A stretch of 64,000 nt of DNA from an archaeon (GTDB lineage: Archaea; Thermoproteota; Nitrososphaeria; Nitrososphaerales; Gagatemarchaeaceae), in assembly GCA_021827865.1 (NCBI GenBank), contig JAKAUC010000013.1, positions 434,001 through 498,000 on the forward strand. The letters run 5' to 3'. Positions 25,838 to 32,958 of this stretch are shown here, in pieces. A program made the translations under genes and the position numbers. The notes under the pieces are model-generated. The model ran no database searches and was not told the DNA's origin. It saw only the letters and a program-made list of their open reading frames with translations. Each line of letters opens with the position of its first letter. Within the stretch, counting starts at the first letter, position 1.

Positions 25838-26014
25838 ATGGGGAAGAGCGTCAAGGTCCACGACGACACCCACCGGGCGTTGATGCAGCTGAAGACCAAG
25901 AGGAGGGTCGGGAGCGTCGACCAGGTGGTAAGAGAGCTGATCAGAGAGTCGACTGGCTCCCCCGTGGGGGCGGCCTTACAAGGGGCGGAAGACTTGGCGA
26001 AGTACTCGGAGTGA
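25838..26014 (+). CDS. Small ribbon-helix-helix-like protein (antitoxin-type)
   Basis: Fifty-eight residues starting MGKSVKVHDDTHRALMQLK, a short strand then two helices (VGSVDQVVRELIRES), the shape of ribbon-helix-helix DNA-binding proteins such as VapB. The ORF track embeds it in a longer frame; ATG 25838 is the first start after the methyltransferase stop. No toxin gene is adjacent, so it may be a lone regulator. The short acidic tail EDLAKYSE is unlike DNA-binding parts. Confidence 0.6.
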   Translation: MGKSVKVHDDTHRALMQLKTKRRVGSVDQVVRELIRESTGSPVGAALQGAEDLAKYSE

Positions 26015-26063
26015 AGAGCCGGCAACATAGAAATATGAATCCACGGAGCCCCTCGACCCACCA

Positions 26064-26210
26064 ATGGCAAAGTTCGACGGCATCGTGGGGAAGGCCCTGC
26101 TGACCGTGGAGGAGAAGGAGAACGAGCTGACTCTCGTCTTCGCGGACAACAGGTACCTCTTCGTAAAGCTCGAGAACGGAAAGATCAGCTCAGTGAGCGT
26201 TCCCGAGTAG
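26064..26210 (+). CDS. Very small protein of unknown function
   Basis: Forty-eight residues, too short for the ORF track: starts MAKFDGIVGKALLTVEEKEN and has a strand-rich core LTLVFADNRYLFVKLE. The frame is open from ATG 26064 to TAG 26208-26210, and a TATA-like agaaatatga lies about 28 bases upstream, as expected for a leaderless gene. It ends 1 base before the stop of the convergent metallo-hydrolase gene. Mixed acidic and basic residues with alternating hydrophobic positions support translation. No family recognised. Confidence 0.5.
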   Translation: MAKFDGIVGKALLTVEEKENELTLVFADNRYLFVKLENGKISSVSVPE

Positions 26211-26211
26211 C

Positions 26212-26865
26212 CTACTCCTGTTCGAGTATCTCCACTGTCTTCGAGGCACCGAGGAGCCCCTTGAACCTCTCGGCGTCCGCCCTGGTCCCCACGATTGATT
26301 GGAAGTGCATTGGAACCGCGACCTTTGCCTTCATCTCCCTCGCCGCCTCCGCTGCCTCCTCTGCGGTCATGACGTAGGTGCCAGAGACGGGGAGGAAAGC
26401 GACGTCGACGTCCACCGACTTCATCTCCGGGGTGGCGTCGCTGTCGCCCGCGTGGTAGAACCTCACCCCGTCGAGCTCGACGATGTACCCGACCCGTCCG
26501 TCCTCCTTGGGGTGGAAGACCTTCCCCGGCTCCCTGAACTTGTTGAGGTTGTACGCCGGGATGGCCTCTATCTTCACGCCCTTCACCTCGATGCGCGACC
26601 CGGGCCGAACGAACTTCTTCTCTTGCCTGTGCTTCTTCAGGGGCTCCTCGCAAATCTCCGGGGCGACGATGGTCGTGGCGTCGCTGCTGAACCGCGTGAT
26701 GTCCTCGTCGCTCAGGTGGTCGAAGTGCTCGTGGGTGATCAGGAGGAGGTCAGCCTTGTGATCTCCCTTCGCCTTGAACGGGTCTATCATCACCGTCTTC
26801 GAGCCCGAAAGGACGAAGCAGTCGTGCCCAAGCCAGCGCACCTTGACGCCCTCGTATGTCCACAA
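26212..26865 (-). CDS. Metallo-beta-lactamase fold hydrolase (UPF0173 type)
   Basis: Putative metal-dependent hydrolase of 217 residues. Metal ligands appear in LLITHEHFDHLSDEDI (HxHxDH), in YHAGDSDATPEM, and in the late VPMHFQSIVG. The start VRWLGHDCFVLSGSKTVMIDPF is typical of the UPF0173 group, whose substrates are not known. It lies 14 bases downstream of a proteasome beta gene on the same strand; cotranscription is likely, a functional link is only a guess. Confidence 0.85.
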   Translation of the reverse strand: MWTYEGVKVRWLGHDCFVLSGSKTVMIDPFKAKGDHKADLLLITHEHFDHLSDEDITRFSSDATTIVAPEICEEPLKKHRQEKKFVRPGSRIEVKGVKIEAIPAYNLNKFREPGKVFHPKEDGRVGYIVELDGVRFYHAGDSDATPEMKSVDVDVAFLPVSGTYVMTAEEAAEAAREMKAKVAVPMHFQSIVGTRADAERFKGLLGASKTVEILEQE

Positions 26866-26879
26866 GGAGACTTCGCCCC

Positions 26880-27479
26880 TTAGAGATCTAGGCCTTCTTC
26901 CTTGATCCCTGACTTGTCGATCGTCAGGATGTCGATCCCGTTGCCGCTCATCGCGTCCCTGGCCACGGCCGCCCTGATGGCAGACACCGCCAGGTCCCGA
27001 GCTCCCTTCTGCGTCATGTTGGGGTCGTACCCCGCTTCTACCACCCCGATGGCGGTCTCCTCCCCAGTCCCTACCGTCGCGTACTGGTCCGAGATCACGC
27101 TCCCCAGAGGGTCGAGGACGTAGACCACGGGCCTGTCACCGAGCCCCCCCAGGATTACCTGCGTCAGCAGGGGAGCGTACCTGTTCTGGAACATCAGGGT
27201 CGACATCAGCTTCGCAACTGAGTTTGGCTTCATTGCCCTCCTCGACTCGAGCTCCTTCAGCTTGGAGTAGACCGACACCTCCTTCACGAGGTTCTGCATG
27301 TCAGCCACCATCCCGGCGCAAACCGCGCCGACGCTGTCCGTCACCTTGAAGACCTTCTTCCCAGACTTGCTCCTTACGAAGTTCCCGAGGGTTATCCGCC
27401 GCTCCGCGCCCAAGATCACCCCGTCCTTGTAGGCGATGCCGACCGCCGTCGCCCCTGGCATGAACTGCTCGTAAGACAT
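26880..27479 (-). CDS. psmB: Proteasome beta subunit, catalytically inactive type
   Basis: Proteasome beta fold, 199 residues, but without the active site. The mature N-terminus of active subunits reads G-TTTVG; here it is PGATAVGIAYKDG, so Thr1 is Ala. Asp17 is Glu (GAERRITLG), while Lys33 is kept (SKSGKK). There is no room for a cleaved propeptide beyond eight residues. A second, intact beta subunit is coded at 32.3 kb. Paired inactive and active beta subunits are known in Crenarchaeota and Thaumarchaeota, where the inactive one shapes the ring. A TATA-like element lies near 27510. Confidence 0.88.
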   Translation of the reverse strand: MSYEQFMPGATAVGIAYKDGVILGAERRITLGNFVRSKSGKKVFKVTDSVGAVCAGMVADMQNLVKEVSVYSKLKELESRRAMKPNSVAKLMSTLMFQNRYAPLLTQVILGGLGDRPVVYVLDPLGSVISDQYATVGTGEETAIGVVEAGYDPNMTQKGARDLAVSAIRAAVARDAMSGNGIDILTIDKSGIKEEGLDL

Positions 27480-27539
27480 CGAGAATCTGGCGGGGCGCTT
27501 GTGCCCGTCCTTTTAGACATTGTGCCTTTTGGCGCGACT

Positions 27540-28577
27540 TCAGGGCCCCTCGGGAGTCACGATGACGAGGAGCCCGTCCCCTGAAGGCTCGGCCTTCCAA
27601 CCGCACCCGGTGAATAGCTCGGCGAGCTTGAGCCCCGACTCGAGGTGCGAGGTCATCGCCGGGATCTTCACCCGTGACCCTCCCTTCGCCATGGAGAGCA
27701 GCGGCAGCAGCATGTCCGCCAGGTTTGCGTCTATGCACCCGCCGGTGCGTTCGGCCGCCAGGAACCCCTCCGCTGCCTCTCTCCCCACCTCCTCGGCGGG
27801 CTTCCCTTTTGCTCCGATGGCGTCGGAGCCCAGTAGCGCGTCGCCGGTGACGTGTGAGACCAACAACGACGTGCCGGGAGAGTCTGACTCCCCGGCATTC
27901 ACCTCGGACTTCGCGCCGAGGCCCGCCCTTCGCAGGATCTCTGCCGCCGAGTCAGCCTGGCGCTGCGCGACCGACCTTGGGAGGCCGCCGCAGCGGCTCG
28001 CCACCGTGACCGACGTCACCGGCCGCCTGGTAGCAAGGTCGATGGGCCTCACGACGCCGCAGGGGTCGATGGAGGCGGTGACGACCCCCCCGCCCCGCGG
28101 ATAATATCCGCGCCTGGAGGCTTCGACCTCGAGCCCTATCCCGAGGGCCCTGTACCCGGCCGCCGCCACCCGGCTGAAGTAGTCGAAGGTGGGGCTCCAG
28201 GGGACGTCTGTCCCCCCGACAAGCCGCAGCCTCAGCCGTGACCCGCTCAGGGCGACGGCGGGGGCGACGGCCTGGAGGACCAGGGTTATGCTGGCGGCGG
28301 TGCCCATGTCTGCCGACACGGCGTCGACCCGGGGAGCCCCGGGGACGAAAGCCACATCCTGGGAACCCTCGGCCGCCCCCCTCAGGTCCCCTCCGAAGAC
28401 CTCGGCGAGCACCTTGAGCGCCGAGAGGTGCTGCCTCTTGAGCCCCGGGACATCCCTCCCCGCCCTGATTTTTACGACCCGGACAGGAGTCCGTTTGATC
28501 GCTGAGAACGCCACCGCAGTGCGGAGGATCTGCCCCCCTCCCTCCCCCTGCGAGCCGTCCACCTCGAGGTATTCCAC
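27540..28577 (-). CDS. rtcA: RNA 3'-terminal phosphate cyclase
   Basis: Converts RNA 3'-phosphates to 2',3'-cyclic phosphates using ATP. Begins YLEVDGSQGEGGGQILRTAV. Family signature RRGYYPRGGGVV is at about 183-194, and ADMGTAASITLVLQAVAPA and LLVSHVTGDALLGSDAIG are kept. The conserved His in MTSHLESGLKLAE matches the nucleotidylated histidine of the bacterial enzyme. 345 residues is the usual length. RtcB and archease are coded at 42.7-44.6 kb, so the organism carries the full RNA-end repair set. It is on the minus strand upstream of psmB. Confidence 0.94.
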   Translation of the reverse strand: MEYLEVDGSQGEGGGQILRTAVAFSAIKRTPVRVVKIRAGRDVPGLKRQHLSALKVLAEVFGGDLRGAAEGSQDVAFVPGAPRVDAVSADMGTAASITLVLQAVAPAVALSGSRLRLRLVGGTDVPWSPTFDYFSRVAAAGYRALGIGLEVEASRRGYYPRGGGVVTASIDPCGVVRPIDLATRRPVTSVTVASRCGGLPRSVAQRQADSAAEILRRAGLGAKSEVNAGESDSPGTSLLVSHVTGDALLGSDAIGAKGKPAEEVGREAAEGFLAAERTGGCIDANLADMLLPLLSMAKGGSRVKIPAMTSHLESGLKLAELFTGCGWKAEPSGDGLLVIVTPEGP

Positions 28578-28661
28578 GGCGCAGCGTCCGGCCGGGGCCG
28601 GTTAATCTGTGGTGCTGGTCTTCTTATATACAGCCTGCCAGGCCGGGCCGAACGAAGACGG

Positions 28662-29198
28662 ATGCGGGTCGGTCTGCTCGTTGGGCGGTTCCAGCCGTTC
28701 CATCTCGGCCACCTCGAAGCTGTGAAGTATGCCCTTCGTGAAGTCGACTACCTCTACGTGGTCGTAGGCTCCGCGCAGCGGAGCCATGAAAGGGACAACC
28801 CGTTCACAGCCGGGGAGAGGATTGCGATGATCAAGGCCGCCCTGGACGGGAACGGGGTCGACCCTGCGAGGTGGATGGCCATACCCATAGCCGATGCCGA
28901 CTCCCACTCGCTATGGGTGTCCATGGTCGGGTCCATGGTCCCCAAGTTCGACGTCGTCTTCACCAACGACGCGCTGACATTCCTGCTCTTCAAGGAAGAG
29001 GGCATCCAGGTGAGTGCCGTCCCTTACCTTGACAGGAAGAACTACTCGGCCACAAACGTCAGGGACAGGATTCTCGAACGGAAGGACTGGAAGGGCCTGG
29101 TGCCGGCACAGGTGGCGAAATTGGTGGTGAAGTTCGGCGGTGTGGAGCGCGTGAGAGCGCTTATCCGTAAGGACCTGACGGGTGGTAAGGATGGATAA
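28662..29198 (+). CDS. nadM: Nicotinamide-nucleotide adenylyltransferase, archaeal type
   Basis: Makes NAD from NMN and ATP. The nucleotidyltransferase motif is GRFQPFHLGHLEAV (residues 8-21), and the second motif YSATNVRDRI (ISSTxxR-like) lies near 130. DALTFLLFKEEGIQV lies between. The 178-residue length is the archaeal one. The C-terminus overlaps the aminotransferase start (8 bases), so the two are coupled. A TATA-like tatata (28626-28631) sits about 33 bases upstream of the ATG. Confidence 0.95.
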   Translation: MRVGLLVGRFQPFHLGHLEAVKYALREVDYLYVVVGSAQRSHERDNPFTAGERIAMIKAALDGNGVDPARWMAIPIADADSHSLWVSMVGSMVPKFDVVFTNDALTFLLFKEEGIQVSAVPYLDRKNYSATNVRDRILERKDWKGLVPAQVAKLVVKFGGVERVRALIRKDLTGGKDG

Positions 29199-30285
29199 AC
29201 AGAAGCTAATCATGCTCCCGGGACCCACCAATGTTTCGGAGAGGGTCATGCAGTCGATGCTCAACCCGATCATCAACCACAGGGGGGACGCGTTCAGAGA
29301 GCTGTACAAAGACGTCCTCGAGAGGACGAGGCACCTCTTCCAGACCCAGGGCGATGTGGTCGTCCTGTCGTCGTCTGGCACGGGGGGGGTCGAGGCGGCA
29401 GTATGGAACCTGATAAGACCGGGGGACGTCGCCGTAGTACCGGTCTTCGGCGAGTTCAGTATGAGGCTCGCGGAGACCGTGGAGTTAGCCGGAGGGAAGG
29501 CGGTCCGGGTCGCCTCGGACTTTGGAAAGATTCCGACCCTGGACCAGTTGAAGTCAGCGATGGACCAGCAGGGAAGGTTCAAGGCGTTGCTCCTGGTGCA
29601 CAACGAGACGAGCACCGGCGTGGCGGCCCCCTACATCGAGGAAGCCACCAGGTTCGCCAGGGACCACGGCGCCTTCGCGGTGATTGACGCGATCTCCAGC
29701 CTGGGAGGCTACGCCATCCCGGTCGACCGCTGGGGGGTCGACATGTGCATCACCGGGAGCCAGAAATGCGTGGCTGCCCCTCCGGGCCTGGCCATGCTGT
29801 CTGTGAGCAAGAGGGTCGTGGATTATCTGAAGAGTTCGCCTCCTAAGACTAGGTACTTCGAGCTCCCCAGGTATCTGGAATATGGCACCCGTGGCGAGAC
29901 CCCGTTCACGCCGGCGCTCCCGCTCTACTACGCGCTGGACGAGGCCCTGAAGGAGCTCCTCGAAGAAGGCCTGGAGAAGAGGGTCGAGAGACACGACAGG
30001 ATGTCGGCGAGGATCTACGACGGCCTGGCGAAGCTGGGCCTCCAGCCGGTCGCGGAGAGGTCGGTGAGGTCCAAGACCGTCGTCGCATCCTACTACCCGC
30101 AGGGGGTGGACGACTCCAAGTTCAGGAAGGCCCTGGCCCACGACAAGGGGGTCGTGATCGCAGGAGGGTTCGGCCCGTTCGCGGGCAAGGTTTTCAGGGT
30201 CGGGTGCATGGGTCAGGTCAACGAGGGCTACGTGGACGCCACGCTGCGGGCCATAGAGGAGACCCTTCCCGCCTTCAGGAACTGA
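29191..30285 (+). CDS. Class V aminotransferase (alanine-glyoxylate / serine-pyruvate type)
   Basis: PLP enzyme of the small class V group. Begins KLIMLPGPTNVSERV, has SSSGTGGVEAAVWN for the phosphate pocket, the Asp of VIDAISSLGG, and the PLP lysine in ITGSQKCVAAPPGLAML. It most likely interconverts alanine, glyoxylate, serine and pyruvate. With the phosphoglycerate dehydrogenase at 5.9 kb it could serve serine or glycine synthesis, but that is inference. ATG 29191 is preferred over GTG 29182 because of the upstream ggtaagg purine stretch. Confidence 0.88.
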   Translation: MDKQKLIMLPGPTNVSERVMQSMLNPIINHRGDAFRELYKDVLERTRHLFQTQGDVVVLSSSGTGGVEAAVWNLIRPGDVAVVPVFGEFSMRLAETVELAGGKAVRVASDFGKIPTLDQLKSAMDQQGRFKALLLVHNETSTGVAAPYIEEATRFARDHGAFAVIDAISSLGGYAIPVDRWGVDMCITGSQKCVAAPPGLAMLSVSKRVVDYLKSSPPKTRYFELPRYLEYGTRGETPFTPALPLYYALDEALKELLEEGLEKRVERHDRMSARIYDGLAKLGLQPVAERSVRSKTVVASYYPQGVDDSKFRKALAHDKGVVIAGGFGPFAGKVFRVGCMGQVNEGYVDATLRAIEETLPAFRN

Positions 30286-30322
30286 AACTCTTTAAACCCA
30301 ACCCCGAGGCTGGTGGAATTCC

Positions 30323-31114
30323 ATGGCGTTTGAGAAGGGCACCCTGATATTCGCCAACTACACCGCGCGGGTGAAGGACACCGGCGAAGGCATCGAGTCC
30401 ACGGTAGAGTCCGAGGCCAAGCGGCTCAAGATATACGAGGAGTCGAGGAGGTACGAGCCCAGGCTCGTGGCGGTCGGCGAGGGGTGGCTCATCTCGGGGC
30501 TGGACGCCGAGGTGGCGAAGCTGTCGGTGGGGGACAAGAAGGAGATCGAGCTCGCGCCGGAGAAGGCCTTCGGCAGCAGGGACCCGACCCAGCTGCGCAT
30601 GATCCCGCTCCGCAAGTTCGGGGAGAGGGAGCATGAACTGGCCGTGGGCGACAGCGTGGAGGTGGACAACAGGGTCGGCATCATAAGGTTCGTCGGGTCA
30701 GGGAGGGCGCAGGTCGACTTCAACCACAGGCTGGCGGGGAAGTCGATAGTCTACGACTTCGAAGTGCTCAAGCAGGTCGAAGGCGACGACGACAAGACGA
30801 GGGCCCTGGTCGACAGGAGGCTAGCCGGGGAAGGGAGCAAGGCGACATTCGAGAGGGAAGGCGGGAGCCTGAAGGTGACGATCCCCGAGGACCTGTTCCT
30901 GGTGGAAGGGCTCCAGATAATCAAGAGGGGGATCGCCAACGACGTGTTCAAGTTCGTCCCCTCTGTCGCGTCCCTCGCCTTCGTGGAGAATTTCAAGAAC
31001 GAGAAGGCCCAGCCGAAGCTCGAGGAGAAGAAGGAAGAGCCGAAGGCGGAAGAGAAGGCTCCCGAGCCAAAGCCTCACGCGAAGAAGACAGAAAGTCCTG
31101 CGAAGACCGCTTAG
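30323..31114 (+). CDS. FKBP-type peptidyl-prolyl isomerase with charged tail
   Basis: Archaeal long FKBP (SlyD-like core with insert-in-flap). LIFANYTARVKDTGE begins the FKBP strand, VGEGWLISGLDAEVAKLSVGDKKEIEL is the signature, PEKAFGSRDPTQLRMI ends the flap, and NHRLAGKSIVYDFEVLK closes the domain. A C-terminal domain (155-225) of unknown type follows, then a 35-residue Lys/Glu/Pro-rich tail (EEKKEEPKAEEKAPEPKP). The tail looks disordered and could contact ribosomes or nucleic acid. A TATA-like cttttaaa-type stretch (tctttaaac, 30289-30297) lies about 28 bases upstream. Convergent with egsA, overlapping by 4 bases. Confidence 0.9.
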   Translation: MAFEKGTLIFANYTARVKDTGEGIESTVESEAKRLKIYEESRRYEPRLVAVGEGWLISGLDAEVAKLSVGDKKEIELAPEKAFGSRDPTQLRMIPLRKFGEREHELAVGDSVEVDNRVGIIRFVGSGRAQVDFNHRLAGKSIVYDFEVLKQVEGDDDKTRALVDRRLAGEGSKATFEREGGSLKVTIPEDLFLVEGLQIIKRGIANDVFKFVPSVASLAFVENFKNEKAQPKLEEKKEEPKAEEKAPEPKPHAKKTESPAKTA

Positions 31115-32148
31115 ATAACGCCGGTGGACTTTGCGAGGGCTGCTGCGCCCCTGGGGTCCAGCTTCCTCTTCGACAGGATCGTGTACCTGTCCGGGCGTAT
31201 GCTGCTCGCCTTCACCAGAGACCGGACGACCTGAGAGTCGTCTATGCCGATGGCCGACGCTTCCACCGGAGCGCCGACGTTCATGAGAGCGGCCCTCACC
31301 CTTTTCCAGTCGAGTCCGTGGAGCTTCGCCATCATTATGGTCCCGATCCCGCACTTCTCCCCGTGAAGCCCGACCCCGGGCGCCACGACGTCGAGGCAAT
31401 GGCTGAACAGGTGCTCAGACCCAGAGCAGGGGCGGGAGCTCCCGGCAATCCCCGCGGCGACGCCGGTGCTGATGAGGGCCTCCACCAGGTCGCGGACGCT
31501 GTCCTTCCCGAACTTCCCGAGGCTCCTAGACCCGGTCAGGACGACGTCGGCGCTCATCAGCGCCAGGCTTGCGGAGTACCCCCCGTAGTACTCCCCGGTC
31601 TCCCTGTGGGCAAGGTCCCAGTCCTTGACCGCGGTCAGCTTCGAAACGAGGTCGCCGCACCCCGACGCCAGCAGCCGCTTCGGCGCTGAGCTGATCACCT
31701 CTATGTCCGCCAGGATGCCCACGGGAGGCTTGGCCATGATCGAGTACGGCCTGTCGAGCCCCTTGAGAGAGGCGAAGGGGCTGGAGATGCCGTCGTGGGA
31801 GGCGCTGGTCGGGACAGAGTAGAATGGGAGCCCGAGCCTGAAGGCGGCGAGCTTCCCCACGTCCACGCTCTTGCCGCCCCCCACGCCCACTATCCTCCCG
31901 GCTCTCCTGGCTGCGCGCTTCACCTTCTCGACGTTCTGCGTGTCGGCCGCGGCTACCTCGACCCAGACGGGCTCCCCGCCCAGTGCCCCGTCCACGGTGG
32001 CGCGCACCTTCGAGGTGACCTGCGACCCGGACGATATCACGGTCTTCTTTGGGCCCTTGTCTGCGACGAACTCCCCCAGCTTGTCGATGACCCCCTCCCC
32101 TATGAGGACCTTGGTGGGTAGCTCCATCAGATGGTAGCCGGGGTCCAT
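31111..32148 (-). CDS. egsA: Glycerol-1-phosphate dehydrogenase
   Basis: Makes sn-glycerol-1-phosphate, the backbone of archaeal lipids. 345 residues of the iron/zinc alcohol dehydrogenase fold: NAD loop IVGVGGGKSVDVGKLAA, PTSASHDGISSPFASLKG, and the metal ligands SGSEHLFSHCLDVV and GLHGEKCGIGTIMM. This gene marks an archaeal host. A UbiA-type prenyltransferase and a geranylgeranyl reductase in the window work later in the same pathway. A TATA-like ccttaaatca (minus, near 32166-32175) lies about 25 bases upstream of ATG. Confidence 0.95.
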   Translation of the reverse strand: MDPGYHLMELPTKVLIGEGVIDKLGEFVADKGPKKTVISSGSQVTSKVRATVDGALGGEPVWVEVAAADTQNVEKVKRAARRAGRIVGVGGGKSVDVGKLAAFRLGLPFYSVPTSASHDGISSPFASLKGLDRPYSIMAKPPVGILADIEVISSAPKRLLASGCGDLVSKLTAVKDWDLAHRETGEYYGGYSASLALMSADVVLTGSRSLGKFGKDSVRDLVEALISTGVAAGIAGSSRPCSGSEHLFSHCLDVVAPGVGLHGEKCGIGTIMMAKLHGLDWKRVRAALMNVGAPVEASAIGIDDSQVVRSLVKASSIRPDRYTILSKRKLDPRGAAALAKSTGVI

Positions 32149-32223
32149 GTTGGTGACGCCCCGTCTCGTGATTTAAGGCCACTGCGCTCGGCCAGGGGAG
32201 AACTCCGGAGGGATGGGCTTCGA

Positions 32224-32236
32224 AAGATTAAATAAG
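32224..32236 (+). promoter_or_regulatory. psmB: TATA element of the active proteasome beta gene
   Basis: aagattaaataag is a near-consensus archaeal TATA region. Transcription would start about 25-28 bases downstream near 32255-32262, so the ORF track's start at 32213 cannot be used and GTG 32276 is favoured. Inference from spacing. Confidence 0.6.
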
Positions 32237-32275
32237 CAACGGAGACGCGCGGTTCTTGTCCGTTCTGAGGGGTTT

Positions 32276-32956
32276 GTGGACAAAGTGTCGAGAGAATTAA
32301 ACCAGATTGGAGGGAAAACGCTGGGTTCGGCCATGTACCACGGTACCACCACCGTGGGGCTGGTCTGTTCCGACGGTGTCGTCTTGGCCACAGATACGCG
32401 CGTCACGGCTGGAGGTTTCATCGCCCACAAGAGGGGCAAGAAGCTCATCAAGATCGCCGACAACCTCGCCATGACGATCTCCGGCGGGGTGGCGGACGCA
32501 CAGAACGTCACAGACACGGCGAAGTACTATTCGAGCACCTACAGGTTGGAGAAGGGGAGGCCCATGCCGGTGAAGGCAGCGGCCCAGGTGGTGTCGAACA
32601 TGCTCTTCTCTTCGCGGCTGTATCCCCTGATAGCGGACGTCCTGGTGGGAGGGGTCGACTCAACCGGCGGATCCCTGTTCAACGTCGACATCTTCGGGTC
32701 TCTCAACCAGGAGAAGATGATAGCCACGGGGAGCGGGTCTCCGGTGGCCTATGGCATTCTCGAAGAGGAGTTCAAGGAAGGGATGCCGGTGGCGAAGGCG
32801 TACCCGCTGGCTGCGAAGGCCATCATAGCCGCGACGAGGCGGAACGTCGCGACAGGAGACCATTTCGACGTGGCGGTCATCGATAAGGAAGGGTTCCGCG
32901 AGCTGCCAGAAGCTGAGAAGGACAAGCTCCTGGCCCAGTTTACATCTCACAGTTAG
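32276..32956 (+). CDS. psmB: Proteasome beta subunit, active type
   Basis: Catalytic subunit of the 20S proteasome. The autocleavage site is HG/TTTVGLVCSDGVVLATDTR; Thr1, Asp17 (ATDTR) and Lys33 (KRGKK) are all present. From GTG 32276 the propeptide is 23 residues, a normal size. The start choice rests on the upstream TATA element and the gagggg before the GTG. It is followed after 2 bases by aCPSF1. It would form mixed rings with the inactive beta subunit from 26.9 kb. Confidence 0.92.
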   Translation: MDKVSRELNQIGGKTLGSAMYHGTTTVGLVCSDGVVLATDTRVTAGGFIAHKRGKKLIKIADNLAMTISGGVADAQNVTDTAKYYSSTYRLEKGRPMPVKAAAQVVSNMLFSSRLYPLIADVLVGGVDSTGGSLFNVDIFGSLNQEKMIATGSGSPVAYGILEEEFKEGMPVAKAYPLAAKAIIAATRRNVATGDHFDVAVIDKEGFRELPEAEKDKLLAQFTSHS

Positions 32957-32958
32957 AC

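Noticed and set aside
25838-26210. A toxin-antitoxin pair made of the two small genes after the methyltransferase.
   Set aside because: The ribbon-helix-helix protein has no PIN, RelE or similar toxin next to it; the 48-residue neighbour shows no toxin motif.
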